Shown here: positions 26,713-34,914 of the stretch, piece by piece
How the letters are laid out: every line of letters begins with the position of its first letter
Numbering within the stretch: position 1 is the first letter of the stretch
From: an uncultured Verrucomicrobia subdivision 3 bacterium
GTDB lineage: Bacteria > Verrucomicrobiota > Verrucomicrobiia > Limisphaerales > UBA11358
Assembly (NCBI GenBank): GCA_903850425.1
Contig: CAINLR010000092.1
Span: 1 to 35,237, forward strand
Direction of reading: 5' to 3'
Length of the DNA stretch: 35,237 nucleotides
Notes under the pieces: model-generated
What the model was told of the DNA's origin: nothing
What the model saw: the letters and a program-made list of their open reading frames with translations, nothing else
The model's database searches: none
Position numbers and translations under genes: made by a program

Positions 26713-27090
26713 ATGAATAGCCGGGAAAAAGGAAAGCGCGGTGAACGGCAGTGGCGCGACGAATTGCGTGCCAATGGTTATCACGCGCGACGCGGCCAGC
26801 AGTATGCCGGCGGCGGAGATTCGCCAGATGTCGTCTGCGATGAACTTTCCTTTTTCCATTTTGAAGTAAAGGCCGTCGAGCGCCTGAACATCGAAGATGC
26901 GATGGACCAAGCGCGGCGAGATGGCGAAGCCAAGACGCCGGTGGTGGCGCACAAGCGCTGTCACCGGCCGTGGCTGGTGACGATGGACGCCGCGACTTTT
27001 TTCCGGCTCCTGCGCGCTCATGGCGGCGGGGCACCGTTGAAAACGAATTTTGAATCCCCTGAATCCAATGAATCCCCTGAATCCAAATGA
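26713..27090 (+). CDS. PD-(D/E)XK endonuclease, Holliday-junction-resolvase-like
   Basis: This 125-residue protein resembles phage Hjc/VRR-type nucleases. It begins with a basic segment (MNSREKGKRGERQWRDELRANGY), then GGGDSPDVVCDELSFFHFEVKAVERL, which supplies the catalytic Asp and the ExK pair (Glu and Lys in FEVKAVE). It would resolve branched DNA during phage replication or recombination; exact substrate unknown. The C-terminal tail FESPESNESPESK is encoded by a short tandem DNA repeat (GAATCCCCTGAATCCAA-like, about 27,051-27,087) and may have grown by slippage. Confidence 0.82.
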   Translation: MNSREKGKRGERQWRDELRANGYHARRGQQYAGGGDSPDVVCDELSFFHFEVKAVERLNIEDAMDQARRDGEAKTPVVAHKRCHRPWLVTMDAATFFRLLRAHGGGAPLKTNFESPESNESPESK

Positions 27091-27162
27091 TCGGTGTTAC
27101 GCCGACGCTGGCGCGCGTGTGCGCGTTGGTGTGTCCGTGGAAACAATTAACTCATTATTATC

Positions 27163-27891
27163 ATGTCCTTATTTGCATCATTGAAACGTGGCAGCTTTGA
27201 AGCCTGCCCGGAGTTCGCGGGTCGCGGGGTGTTCGTTGACTTCACGCCGCTGAAAAAACAGCAGAGTCAATACGGTGAGCGGGAAGTGTTCAAGGCGGTG
27301 TTGGAAGTGGACTTGTGCCGCGAGGACGGGACGCCGTTTTGCGTCTGGTCCAACAACATGACGTTGTCGCTGCACGAAAAAGCCAACCTCCGCAAATTCG
27401 TCAAATCCGTCCTGGGCCGGGATCTTTCGGCGGCGGAATTGAAAAAGTTCGATGTGGAATCCCTGCTGGGTCTGCCGGTGCATGTCGTCGTGGTGCAAAA
27501 CCACAAGGACGGCGAAACCTACGCCAACATCGCCGTCATCCAGCCGCACAAGGCTGGTGAACCCCTGCTCCCCAGCGGGAAATATGTCCGCGTCAAAGAC
27601 CGTCCGCCGAAGGATGGTGCGGGCCAAGGCGGATATCGCCGCGCCGAAGCTGCGGGCGATACGGGTGCCGAATGGGGTGCGACGAAAATCCATGTCGGCA
27701 AGTGCAAGGGGTTGGAGGTCCGCGATCTTTCGCCCGAACAGGTCGGCGCGCTGGTGACGAACTGGTTGCCGACGGCGAAGGCGAACGCCAAGCCCACCGC
27801 CGACGACCGGCGGCTCATCGCCGCGCTGGATGCGTGGCAGGCTGCCCAAGCCGGGCCGGGCACTCCCGAGGACGACGACGTCCCCTACTGA
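27163..27891 (+). CDS. Phage single-stranded-DNA-binding-like protein with SSB-type acidic tip
   Basis: This is a 242-residue protein. The N-terminal 140 residues are beta-rich and resemble a conserved phage replication protein group (MTLSLHEKANLRKFVKSVLGRDLSAAELKKFDVESLLGLPVHVVVVQNHKDGETYANIAVIQP). A linker follows, and the protein ends in GTPEDDDVPY. That ending closely mimics the DDDIPF tip with which bacterial SSB recruits repair proteins. I infer an OB-fold ssDNA-binding protein that takes the SSB role on the element. It lies in a replication operon between a nuclease and an exonuclease. There is no obvious Shine-Dalgarno; the 5' leader is AT-rich. Confidence 0.65.
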   Translation: MSLFASLKRGSFEACPEFAGRGVFVDFTPLKKQQSQYGEREVFKAVLEVDLCREDGTPFCVWSNNMTLSLHEKANLRKFVKSVLGRDLSAAELKKFDVESLLGLPVHVVVVQNHKDGETYANIAVIQPHKAGEPLLPSGKYVRVKDRPPKDGAGQGGYRRAEAAGDTGAEWGATKIHVGKCKGLEVRDLSPEQVGALVTNWLPTAKANAKPTADDRRLIAALDAWQAAQAGPGTPEDDDVPY

Positions 27892-27936
27892 AGCAGGCGA
27901 AGCCTGCACCCAATAGGTAATGAAACCCCCTCAACC

Positions 27937-27985
27937 GCGTGGAGGGGCGGTGCGTGCCGCACTGGCATTCAACGTTCCTCCACGC
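27937..27985. repeat. 9-bp inverted repeat between the SSB-like and exonuclease genes
   Basis: GCGTGGAGG (27,937-27,945) and CCTCCACGC (27,977-27,985) are perfect complements. The loop holds a further small stem (GTGC...GCAC). The structure lies directly upstream of the exonuclease ribosome-binding site (AAAGGAAAAT) and might tune its translation. Confidence 0.45.
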
Positions 27986-28002
27986 AACCGAAAGGAAAAT
28001 TT

Positions 28003-28680
28003 GTGCAAACGATTATTTTTGACGTGGAAACCGGGCCGCTGGCGGAGAGCGAGCTGGTCGCGATGATGCCGGCGTTTGATCCGGCAGAAGTAAAATGCGG
28101 TAACTTGAAAGACCCCGCGAAGATTGCGGAGAAAATTGCGGAAGCGGAAGCGAATCATCGCCGCGACTTTTTCGACAAGGCCGCGCTCGACCCGCTCACG
28201 GGGCGAGTGGTGGCAATCGGGATGGTCCTTGCGGACGGCCACCAGGACTTTGACGAAGGCAAATTCGTCATCATTGGCCATGACGACGAGGCGCGGACGC
28301 TGCGCGAGTTCTGGGAGGCGTTGCGTAGCGACATGGGCCGGGTCAATCCGGTCATTGGATTCAATATTCACGGCTTTGATCTGCCCTTCCTGATTCGCCG
28401 GTCGTGGAAGCATCGTGTCTCGATCCCGTTCGGCATCCGTCGTGGCCGCTACTGGTCCGACCAGGTCTGTGACCTGCGCGAGTGCTGGCAGCTTGGCGAC
28501 CGGCAGGCGCGCGGGAGTCTGGACACCATTGCGCGCCACCTCGGCGTGGGCGCGAAGAATGGCGATGGCAAAGCCTTCGCGGAACTGTGGCAGAGCGACC
28601 GCCCGAAGGCGGAAGCGTATCTGCACAACGACATTCAACTCACCGCCAAGGTTGCTGATGCACTCGGAATCGTTATCTAA
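28003..28680 (+). CDS. DnaQ-like 3'-5' exonuclease
   Basis: This 225-residue DEDD-type exonuclease has motif Exo I IFDVETGP (Asp7, Glu9), Exo II VIGFNIHGFDLPFL with its Asp, and Exo III YLHNDIQLTAKV with the final Asp. This fits the RNase H-fold exonucleases used for proofreading or end processing in phage replication. It starts with GTG, preceded by AAAGGAAAAT. Its 3' end overlaps the chosen helicase start by 23 bp. No polymerase is present in the window, so it may act in recombination or as a standalone proofreader. Confidence 0.85.
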   Translation: MQTIIFDVETGPLAESELVAMMPAFDPAEVKCGNLKDPAKIAEKIAEAEANHRRDFFDKAALDPLTGRVVAIGMVLADGHQDFDEGKFVIIGHDDEARTLREFWEALRSDMGRVNPVIGFNIHGFDLPFLIRRSWKHRVSIPFGIRRGRYWSDQVCDLRECWQLGDRQARGSLDTIARHLGVGAKNGDGKAFAELWQSDRPKAEAYLHNDIQLTAKVADALGIVI

Positions 28681-29983
28681 CCCGCTGCCGCCGATGATGT
28701 CGGACGCAGAATACAGGAAGCTGGTTGACGACGTGATTACGCCGGAAAACCGGTTTCATGCCCATGCCCAAGACGGGGCGAATTGCTTTCTGACTGGCGC
28801 GGGCGGCACCGGCAAGAGCACGGAAGTGCGGGCATTCATTGCCGAGTGTCCACGCCGAGTCAGTGTCACCGCGCCGACCGGCGTGGCGGCGCTGAACGTC
28901 GGTGGCATGACCATTCACCGGTTCTGCGGCATGATGCTCGGGCCGGCGGCGGGGCAGTCCAACGAAGACTATTTTTCCCAACTGCAACGCGATCCGCGCC
29001 CGTCCGTTAAAGCCGGTTTCAATCGCGTGCGCCGCTGCGAGGTCTTGATTCTGGACGAAGTCAGCATGATGTCGGGCCGGCATTTTGATTTCGTCGAATT
29101 TCTGTTCCGTCGCCTGCGCGGTCGGGATGTCCCCTTCGGTGGCTGCCAGGTAATCGTCACGGGCGATTTCCTGCAACTGCCGCCGGTGCGCAAAAGTGAG
29201 GCGGAGCCTTACGATTGGGCGTTTCAATCGCCGGCATGGGCGGCGGCGGAGTTCCGCACCTTCGTCCTGGATAAAGTCCGGCGGCAGGATGAGCCGGGCT
29301 TTGTGCGGGCGCTGGCGGATTTCCGCGTCGGTCGCGTTTATGGCGACACCGCCCGCATTTTGCAATCGCGGGTGCGGAGCAATCCGCCCGCGACCATGAC
29401 GCGGCTGTTCACGCATAACGTCCAAGTGGACAAGTGGAATCACTTCCAGCTTTCCGAACTGCCGGGCGATGAAACCGTGTTGCACGCCGAACAAACCGGG
29501 TCGGAGCAGCAACGGGAATATCTCACGAAAAACCTGCTGACGCCTGCGACGCTCCAGCTCAAGCGTGGGGCGCTCGTGATGTTCACCGTGAACAAAAACG
29601 AGCCGGGCCGGAACGAACCTTTGTTCGTCAACGGTCAGATCGGGACGGTGCTGGACGTCGGCACCAGCTCGGTGCTGGTGCAAGCCAAGACCGGCGCGGA
29701 GATCCGCGTCGAGCGATTCACCTGGCGGTTGGACCCGCAAGACGAGGATTCGGCGAGCTTCAGCCAGTTCCCCCTCCGCCTCGCGTGGGCGATGACGATT
29801 CACAAGGCGCAAGGTCTGACGCTCGACGCGGCGTATCTGGACATCCGCGCCGCCCGCGAGCCGGGACAGGCTTATGTGGCCGTGTCGCGGGTGCGGTCGC
29901 TGGCCGGATTGAATTTCAAGGAATGGTTCAAGGGCGTCCATGTTTCGCCCGAGGCCATCGAGTTTTATCAGGAGACACAATGA
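28658..29983 (+). CDS. Pif1/RecD2/Dda-like SF1B helicase
   Basis: This is an ATP-dependent 5'-3' DNA helicase of 441 residues. Visible motifs are Walker A LTGAGGTGKST (about 45-55), TAPTGVAALNVGG, Walker B LILDEVSMMS (133-134 DE), motif III VTGDFLQLPPV (169-177), and motifs V and VI near the C-terminus (LAWAMTIHKAQGLTLD, YVAVSRVRSLAGL). The frame is open far upstream inside the exonuclease gene. I favour ATG 28,658, preceded by AAGG, over ATG 28,694, which has no ribosome-binding site. Its stop overlaps the next start as ATGA. It probably assists replication-fork progress or recombination of the element. Confidence 0.9.
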   Translation: MHSESLSNPLPPMMSDAEYRKLVDDVITPENRFHAHAQDGANCFLTGAGGTGKSTEVRAFIAECPRRVSVTAPTGVAALNVGGMTIHRFCGMMLGPAAGQSNEDYFSQLQRDPRPSVKAGFNRVRRCEVLILDEVSMMSGRHFDFVEFLFRRLRGRDVPFGGCQVIVTGDFLQLPPVRKSEAEPYDWAFQSPAWAAAEFRTFVLDKVRRQDEPGFVRALADFRVGRVYGDTARILQSRVRSNPPATMTRLFTHNVQVDKWNHFQLSELPGDETVLHAEQTGSEQQREYLTKNLLTPATLQLKRGALVMFTVNKNEPGRNEPLFVNGQIGTVLDVGTSSVLVQAKTGAEIRVERFTWRLDPQDEDSASFSQFPLRLAWAMTIHKAQGLTLDAAYLDIRAAREPGQAYVAVSRVRSLAGLNFKEWFKGVHVSPEAIEFYQETQ

Positions 29984-30336
29984 ATACACGGCAACGCACA
30001 TTGACGATTTACATGATGCCCGTTTCCTGTCCGGGTGGCGGAACCCGATTGTCGGCCATGTGCTTCGGGTCGGATGGAACGATGTGGATTGATCCGGCCG
30101 ACATGGGCATCGGCCCGCAACACGCGCCGCAATTGGCAAAAATTTCCGGCGGCAAATTCCTGGTGCCAAATCCCGTCACCGGTGAAGTGCTGATCAACGC
30201 CAAGGTGGCGCTGGAGGTCATTCCTGATGCCGACCGGCGGGAAAGCTGGCGGAAGCACGTTGAGAGCATGATCCGGGACCATCAACAAATTCAGCAACAA
30301 ATCGTCGCACACAATGAATCCGCGCGAAACAATTGA
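29980..30336 (+). CDS. Hypothetical protein in the replication operon
   Basis: This 118-residue protein is not recognised. The first 90 residues look like a small beta-rich domain (RTLTIYMMPVSCPGGGTRLSAMCFGSDGTMWIDPADMG...GEVLINAKVALEVI), and a helical, Gln-rich tail follows (SWRKHVESMIRDHQQIQQQIV). The start overlaps the helicase stop as ATGA with AGGAGA upstream, and it overlaps the next gene by 23 bp. It is therefore translationally coupled on both sides and probably acts with the helicase or primase. Confidence 0.72.
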   Translation: MNTRQRTLTIYMMPVSCPGGGTRLSAMCFGSDGTMWIDPADMGIGPQHAPQLAKISGGKFLVPNPVTGEVLINAKVALEVIPDADRRESWRKHVESMIRDHQQIQQQIVAHNESARNN

Positions 30337-32242
30337 AACGATCCTCGGGGCCGATGTCTTTCTCGTGCCCTGCGAATGGGGCACAAAAAAACCGCTGGTG
30401 ACCTATACCGAGCGGCCGTTTGAAGGCACCAAGAGCGACGCTTACCGCGCCGTGTTGGAACAGCCGGAGACGAACATCGCGGTTTATCTCGGCCAAGCGT
30501 CGGGCGGTTTGTGCGCGATTGATTTCGACTCGGACGAGGATTTGTCCGCGTTCCTCGCGGTCAATCCGAAGTTGGAAATGACCACGCGCTCGCGTGGCAG
30601 CCGCGGCGGCATGGTCTGGGTGCGCATCGAGGGGGAATACCCCGAGAGCTGCAACCCGGCGCACAAACATTTTGAGTGGCGGGCAAACAACAGGCTTTCG
30701 ACGATCTTCGGCCGGCATCCGAACGGGATGGACTACACGTTGCTGGTAGCCGCGCCGCCGGTGACGGTGGCGTTCGCCGACATCGTCTGGCCCGAAGGGT
30801 GGGACTTACCCTGGGTGCTGGCGGAAGGCCAGCAAGGCGACGCGAAGTTGCGCCAGCAATTTGGCGAGCCGTTTTATACGAACGACAAGGGCGCGCTCAC
30901 CGGCATCAACGAAGCCTATTGGGCCGGACTGCACGCGGCGGAAAACGAGATTCTTTTCGAGCCGGACGAAAAGGCGTTCTACCTCTACAACCCCATCACC
31001 GGTCTTTACGAGATCGAGTCCGCCGACGCCATCCGCGCGAAAATTTCGGGGCGGATGCTGGAAGTTTCGCGGCAGGCGAACGTGTTCGACCTGCAGAAAC
31101 GCCGGACGGCGACGACGCTGCACAATGTCATTTCGCATCTGCGCGGCATGGTGGAGCGGCGCGGCGCGTTCGCGGAACGGCGGCAATTCATCCACCTCGC
31201 CAACGGCGTGATGGTGTTCACCGGCAGCAATGCCGAGTTGCGACCGTTTTCACCGGATTTCCGGTCGCGCAACCGTTCGCCGATCGCGTTCGACGAGAAT
31301 GCGAAGTGCGACCGGTTCTTGAACGAACTGGTTTTGCCGGCGGTGCATCCCGAAGACGTCGAACTGCTGCAGAAGTTCGCCGGCATGTATCTGCTCGGGT
31401 TCAACCCGGCGCAGCGGTTTCTGATCCTCGACGGCGAAGCCGGTCGAGGCAAAACGCAGTTTGCCAATGTCATGCAAGGCATCGTGGGCATGGCCAACGT
31501 GACGCAGCTCCGCACGAAGCATCTGGCCGAACGCTTCGAACTATACCGCTATCTCAAGAAAACGCTGCTGGTCGGCGTGGACGTGGAGGCCGACTTTCTC
31601 AGCACCAAGGGCGCGGCCGTGCTCAAGGCGCTGGTAGGCGGCGATTGGTTTGATGCCGAACAAAAAGGGGGGACGGGAAATTTTCAGGTGCAAGGCACGT
31701 TCAACGTGCTGATCACCTCGAACGCGCGCCTACGCGTCCGGCTTCAAGGCGATGTGGGCGCTTGGCGCCGCCGCATCAACATCGTCCGGTATGAATCGCC
31801 ACCGCCGCCGAAAATCATCTACGACTTCGGCACCTACCTCGTGCGGAACGAAGGCAGCGGCATTTTGAATTGGGCGCTGATGGGCGCACAGAAGGTGCTG
31901 AATGAAATCCCGGAAGCCGGCGGCGATTTTGTGATGACCGAACGGCAGCGCGGGATTGTGGATTCCCTGCTGGCCGAAAGCGACAGCTTGCGGAATTTCC
32001 TCAAGGCCCGCGTGTTGGCCGATGCCGACGGCGATTTGACGGTGACGGAAATCGTCGAGGCTTACGCGGCTTACTGCCCGGAGCAAAAATGGCAGGCGTT
32101 GCCGATTACGGAAGTTCAGCGCCAGCTCGAAGGGCTGATGCTGGATCTGTTCGGCGTCAGCAAATCCCACGGCGTTGACCGCAACGACAAACATCATCGC
32201 GGTTTCCGGGGGGTGAAATTTCGCGACGAAGCCTACGAGTAA
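30314..32242 (+). CDS. Prim-pol plus SF3/D5-type primase-helicase
   Basis: This 642-residue replication initiator has two parts. Residues about 1-170 resemble an archaeo-eukaryotic-type prim-pol domain: catalytic acidic pair in LCAIDFDSDEDL (Asp70, Asp72), then SRGSRGGMVWVRI and IFGRHPNGMDYTLLV. Residues about 340-560 are a D5/SF3-like AAA+ helicase, with Walker A LILDGEAGRGKTQF (374-381) and Walker B-like LLVGVDVEADF. GTFNVLITSNARLRVRLQGDVGAWRRR follows as sensor/arginine region. Such proteins synthesise primers and unwind the origin in phages and plasmids. It is likely to act on the iteron-like repeats in the next gene. The overlap with the gene before suggests coupled translation. Confidence 0.9.
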   Translation: MNPRETIETILGADVFLVPCEWGTKKPLVTYTERPFEGTKSDAYRAVLEQPETNIAVYLGQASGGLCAIDFDSDEDLSAFLAVNPKLEMTTRSRGSRGGMVWVRIEGEYPESCNPAHKHFEWRANNRLSTIFGRHPNGMDYTLLVAAPPVTVAFADIVWPEGWDLPWVLAEGQQGDAKLRQQFGEPFYTNDKGALTGINEAYWAGLHAAENEILFEPDEKAFYLYNPITGLYEIESADAIRAKISGRMLEVSRQANVFDLQKRRTATTLHNVISHLRGMVERRGAFAERRQFIHLANGVMVFTGSNAELRPFSPDFRSRNRSPIAFDENAKCDRFLNELVLPAVHPEDVELLQKFAGMYLLGFNPAQRFLILDGEAGRGKTQFANVMQGIVGMANVTQLRTKHLAERFELYRYLKKTLLVGVDVEADFLSTKGAAVLKALVGGDWFDAEQKGGTGNFQVQGTFNVLITSNARLRVRLQGDVGAWRRRINIVRYESPPPPKIIYDFGTYLVRNEGSGILNWALMGAQKVLNEIPEAGGDFVMTERQRGIVDSLLAESDSLRNFLKARVLADADGDLTVTEIVEAYAAYCPEQKWQALPITEVQRQLEGLMLDLFGVSKSHGVDRNDKHHRGFRGVKFRDEAYE

Positions 32243-32244
32243 TT

Positions 32245-32946
32245 ATGGCATTGAACCTCGAAAAACTTGAAAAGGTGCGCGAGCTAGCCGGCGGCATTGT
32301 CCAGGCGCGTTGTCCAGCCTGCGCCGAAGGCGGTGCGGACAAAACCGGCAACCATCTTCGCATTCAGGCCGACGGCCGGTTCGGTTGTTGCGTCCATCCG
32401 AAGGACAGCGAACACCGCAAACGCATTTTCGCCCTGGTCGGCGTCCGTGACCGGCAGCCGATCTGTGTGAAGGTCGCCGCGCCGCAAGTGGTTAAAATTA
32501 TCCAGTCGGATGTCTTGGGACGCTTGGGACGGGTGTTCGCAACTCCGTCGCAATCTGCCGCACCTAATATTACTACCCTTGGGACGCTTGGGACGCCCAC
32601 ATACTCTAACGCGTATGCAAAAAATAATTCTCCTGATGTAGAAGGTCTATATATGGAGGAGTTTTGTAGTGGCGTCCCAAGCGTCCCAACGAATCAAGTC
32701 TCGCCCGACTTCAAACCACCCGTCCCAAGCGTCCCAGCGATGGAAGTTCCGCCAGACTCGAAAACATGCGTCCCAAGCGTCCCAACGGCGGAGGGTGAAC
32801 GGCTGCCGTTCCTGACCGCCGGTGGTGATTTATCCATCCCGTTTGATTCGCCGGAGCGTTACCACTGGTGGAAGCCGGATGGAGTCCGGTTGTCGGTCGC
32901 TGAAACTCTGGCCGAAGTGAAAGAGAGGATGAATTTATGTCGATGA
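32245..32946 (+). CDS. CHC2-like zinc-finger protein with repeat-encoded linker
   Basis: This is a 233-residue protein. Its N-terminus has a zinc-ribbon-like cluster (ARCPACAEGGADKTGNHLRIQADGRFGCCVH: Cys23, Cys26, Cys48/49, His51), as in primase zinc fingers, so it may serve as the DNA-binding finger for the upstream prim-pol. Residues about 85-180 are low complexity with motifs LGRLGR, LGTLGT and three VPSVP. These are simply the translation of repeats in the DNA (see the repeat entry). The last about 45 residues (PFDSPERYHWWKPDGVRLSVAETLAEVKERM) look folded and conserved. It starts 2 bp after the helicase stop and overlaps terS by 10 bp. Confidence 0.72.
   Translation: MALNLEKLEKVRELAGGIVQARCPACAEGGADKTGNHLRIQADGRFGCCVHPKDSEHRKRIFALVGVRDRQPICVKVAAPQVVKIIQSDVLGRLGRVFATPSQSAAPNITTLGTLGTPTYSNAYAKNNSPDVEGLYMEEFCSGVPSVPTNQVSPDFKPPVPSVPAMEVPPDSKTCVPSVPTAEGERLPFLTAGGDLSIPFDSPERYHWWKPDGVRLSVAETLAEVKERMNLCR
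32515..32785. repeat. Five iteron-like 17-bp repeats in two opposed clusters (candidate replication origin)
   Basis: The unit TTGGGACGCTTGGGACG occurs at 32,515-32,531 and 32,579-32,595. Its exact reverse complement CGTCCCAAGCGTCCCAA occurs at 32,673-32,689, 32,721-32,737 (one mismatch at the last base) and 32,769-32,785. Each unit is itself a 9-bp-period duplication of TTGGGACG. The three inverted units are exactly 48 bp apart. Between the clusters (32,596-32,672) the sequence is clearly AT-rich. Opposed iterons around an AT-rich core, next to a primase-helicase gene, are what one expects of a phage or plasmid origin. Protein-level repeats are the alternative explanation, but the opposed orientation codes different peptides (LGTLGT against VPSVP), which argues for selection on the DNA. 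Confidence 0.7.
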
Positions 32947-33515
32947 TTTTTGAAAAACAGCCTCGGGAAAGTGCTAAAGCATTCGCTGCATTCAGTTTGT
33001 ATTTGAGCCAAGGCGCGGAGCGGTCCACCCGCGAGGTGGGGAAACAGTTGGGAAAGAGTGAGGGTTTGATTGAGCGCTGGGCCGCGAAATTCGACTGGCG
33101 CAGTCGTGTGGCCGCACACGCGGCACACCTTGCCATCGTCGAACGCGAAGCGATCGAGGCCGCCGCGCGCGGCAAGGCGGCGGAATGGGCGAGCCGCGAG
33201 CAGAAATTGCGCGAAACCGAATGGGCGATGCACGAAGCTGCCATCGCTGCCGCGAAAAAAGGTTTGGCCGCTTACATGGAGCGCGAAAAAGTTTATGCCA
33301 ATCTCGCCGACATTGCCCGGATGCTGGAAATCGCCAGCAAGCTGGGGCGGCTGGCGACGGGCCTCGGCACCGACGGCGACGGCCGGAACGGTGACGATCT
33401 GCCGACGATGCGCGTCGAGGTCACCGTCGCGCTGGAGAAAATTTACGGGGAGCCGATTCCCGGCGAAATCGTGGACGTCGAGGCGGTGCCCATTTTACCG
33501 GAGAAAACACCATGA
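32937..33515 (+). CDS. Terminase small subunit-like protein
   Basis: This 192-residue protein is placed directly before the large terminase with an ATGA overlap. The N-terminus contains an HTH (AFAAFSLYLSQGAERSTREVGKQLGKSEGLIERWAAKFDWRSRVAAH, about 15-60) typical of small terminase subunits that recognise the pac or cos site. The middle (about 65-135) is a long Ala/Glu/Lys helical region suited to ring oligomerisation. It overlaps the zinc-finger gene by 10 bp. Assignment rests on the HTH, architecture and position rather than on a strongly diagnostic motif. Confidence 0.8.
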   Translation: MSMIFEKQPRESAKAFAAFSLYLSQGAERSTREVGKQLGKSEGLIERWAAKFDWRSRVAAHAAHLAIVEREAIEAAARGKAAEWASREQKLRETEWAMHEAAIAAAKKGLAAYMEREKVYANLADIARMLEIASKLGRLATGLGTDGDGRNGDDLPTMRVEVTVALEKIYGEPIPGEIVDVEAVPILPEKTP

Positions 33516-34909
33516 CACCTTGGGAACGCTATTTCTTGATGGGCCGGCGGGCGGGCTGCCCGAAGGACCAGATGCAACGCTTCGAGCGGGCCGACGCCAT
33601 TTTGCAGCAGCGGCAACTGGTCGCCAGTGCCGCGGCGCGGCTGTGCGATTTGCCGGACGGGCCGACGGCCATCGGCTACGGCGGCGCTCGCGGCGGCGGG
33701 AAGTCGCATTGGATGCTGGCGCAGATGGGTGTGGACGATTGCCAGCGCGTGCCGGGATTGAAATGTCTGCTGCTCCGTAAGGTCGGCAAGGCGAACCTGG
33801 AACACTTCGAGGATCTGCGGCGGAAATTGTTTTTCAAACTGCCGCATGAGTTTTCGGCTTTCCGTGGCATCCTGACGTTTGCAAATGGCTCACGAATCAT
33901 TGCCGGACATTTCCAGCACGAGCGCGACATTGACGCCTACCTTGGGCTGGAATATTCGGTCATCGGCATCGAGGAGGCTACCACCCTCACCAGCCGAAAA
34001 TTCCAGGACATTTCGACCTGTTGCCGCACGTCCATTCCGAACTGGCGACCGCGCATTTACAGCACGACGAATCCCGGCGGTGTGGGTCATGCGTGGTATC
34101 GGGCGCGGTTCGTCCAGCCGTTTATGGAAAAGCGCGAAACCGAAACGCGGTTTGTGCCGGCGCGCGTGGCGGACAACTCGTTTAACAATCCGGAGTATCG
34201 CAAGGTGCTGGAAAATCTGACGGGTTGGCAAAAACGGGCTTGGCTGGATGGTTCGTGGGACATCGCCGCCGGTCAATATTTTACCACCCTGAATCGTGAT
34301 GTTCACGTCGTCCAGAATTTCGATGAAACTCGCGCCCGTGAATTTTTCATCGGCTTTGATTTTGGGTATGCCCACTACACCGTCGCACTGCTCGGCTGCA
34401 CCGACGGGGATGGAAACATTTTCATCGTGGACGAACACGCGGAACGGCTTTGGTTGCCGCAGCGGCACGCGGCGGCGATCAAGACGATGCTGGCGCGGCA
34501 CAAAATCGGGGAGCGAAAACTTGAACTCGCCGATTTGAAGCGGTTCGTCGCGGGCGCGGATGTGTTCAGCCGGCAATCGGACGGGACGACGATTGCGGCG
34601 CAATACGCCAAACACGGAATCAACCTGCGGTGTGCGAACACCGACCGGGTCAACGGCTGGGCGGAAATCATGTCGCGGTTTGGCGACATCGAGGCCGGGA
34701 TCCGGCCAACACTTTTCATTCATCAGCGGTGCGCCCGGCTCCTGGACACACTTCCGGCACTCCAACACGATCCCAACAAACCAGAAGATGTTCTAAAGGT
34801 GGATGCCGACGAGGACGGCATCGGCGGCGACGATTGCGCGGATGCGCTGCGGTATCTGGTGGCGACGAAGTCGCGGACCATCACGCAACGGAAGTTGCGC
34901 GGTTTTTAA
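33512..34909 (+). CDS. Phage terminase large subunit
   Basis: This is the packaging motor of a tailed phage: an ATPase that pumps DNA into the prohead and a nuclease that cuts concatemers. The 465-residue protein has Walker A GYGGARGGGKSH (Lys64), Walker B SVIGIEEAT (Glu154/155), a coupling motif IYSTTNPGG, and the RNase H-like nuclease with Asp283 in FFIGFDFGYAHYTV. The final acidic motif is in DEDGIGGDDCADALRYL. The length and order of motifs are complete, with no frameshift. Portal and head genes should follow but are not in the window. Instead the next 320 bp hold a structured non-coding element. Confidence 0.93.
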   Translation: MTPWERYFLMGRRAGCPKDQMQRFERADAILQQRQLVASAAARLCDLPDGPTAIGYGGARGGGKSHWMLAQMGVDDCQRVPGLKCLLLRKVGKANLEHFEDLRRKLFFKLPHEFSAFRGILTFANGSRIIAGHFQHERDIDAYLGLEYSVIGIEEATTLTSRKFQDISTCCRTSIPNWRPRIYSTTNPGGVGHAWYRARFVQPFMEKRETETRFVPARVADNSFNNPEYRKVLENLTGWQKRAWLDGSWDIAAGQYFTTLNRDVHVVQNFDETRAREFFIGFDFGYAHYTVALLGCTDGDGNIFIVDEHAERLWLPQRHAAAIKTMLARHKIGERKLELADLKRFVAGADVFSRQSDGTTIAAQYAKHGINLRCANTDRVNGWAEIMSRFGDIEAGIRPTLFIHQRCARLLDTLPALQHDPNKPEDVLKVDADEDGIGGDDCADALRYLVATKSRTITQRKLRGF

Positions 34910-34914
34910 CACTA

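Noticed and set aside
30676-31653. 325-codon frame inside the primase-helicase gene
   Set aside because: Arg/Ala-rich shadow in another frame of a gene with clear prim-pol and AAA+ motifs.
32515-32785. CRISPR-like array
   Set aside because: Units occur in both orientations, spacing is unequal between clusters, and there are no cas genes; the inverted clusters fit iterons better.
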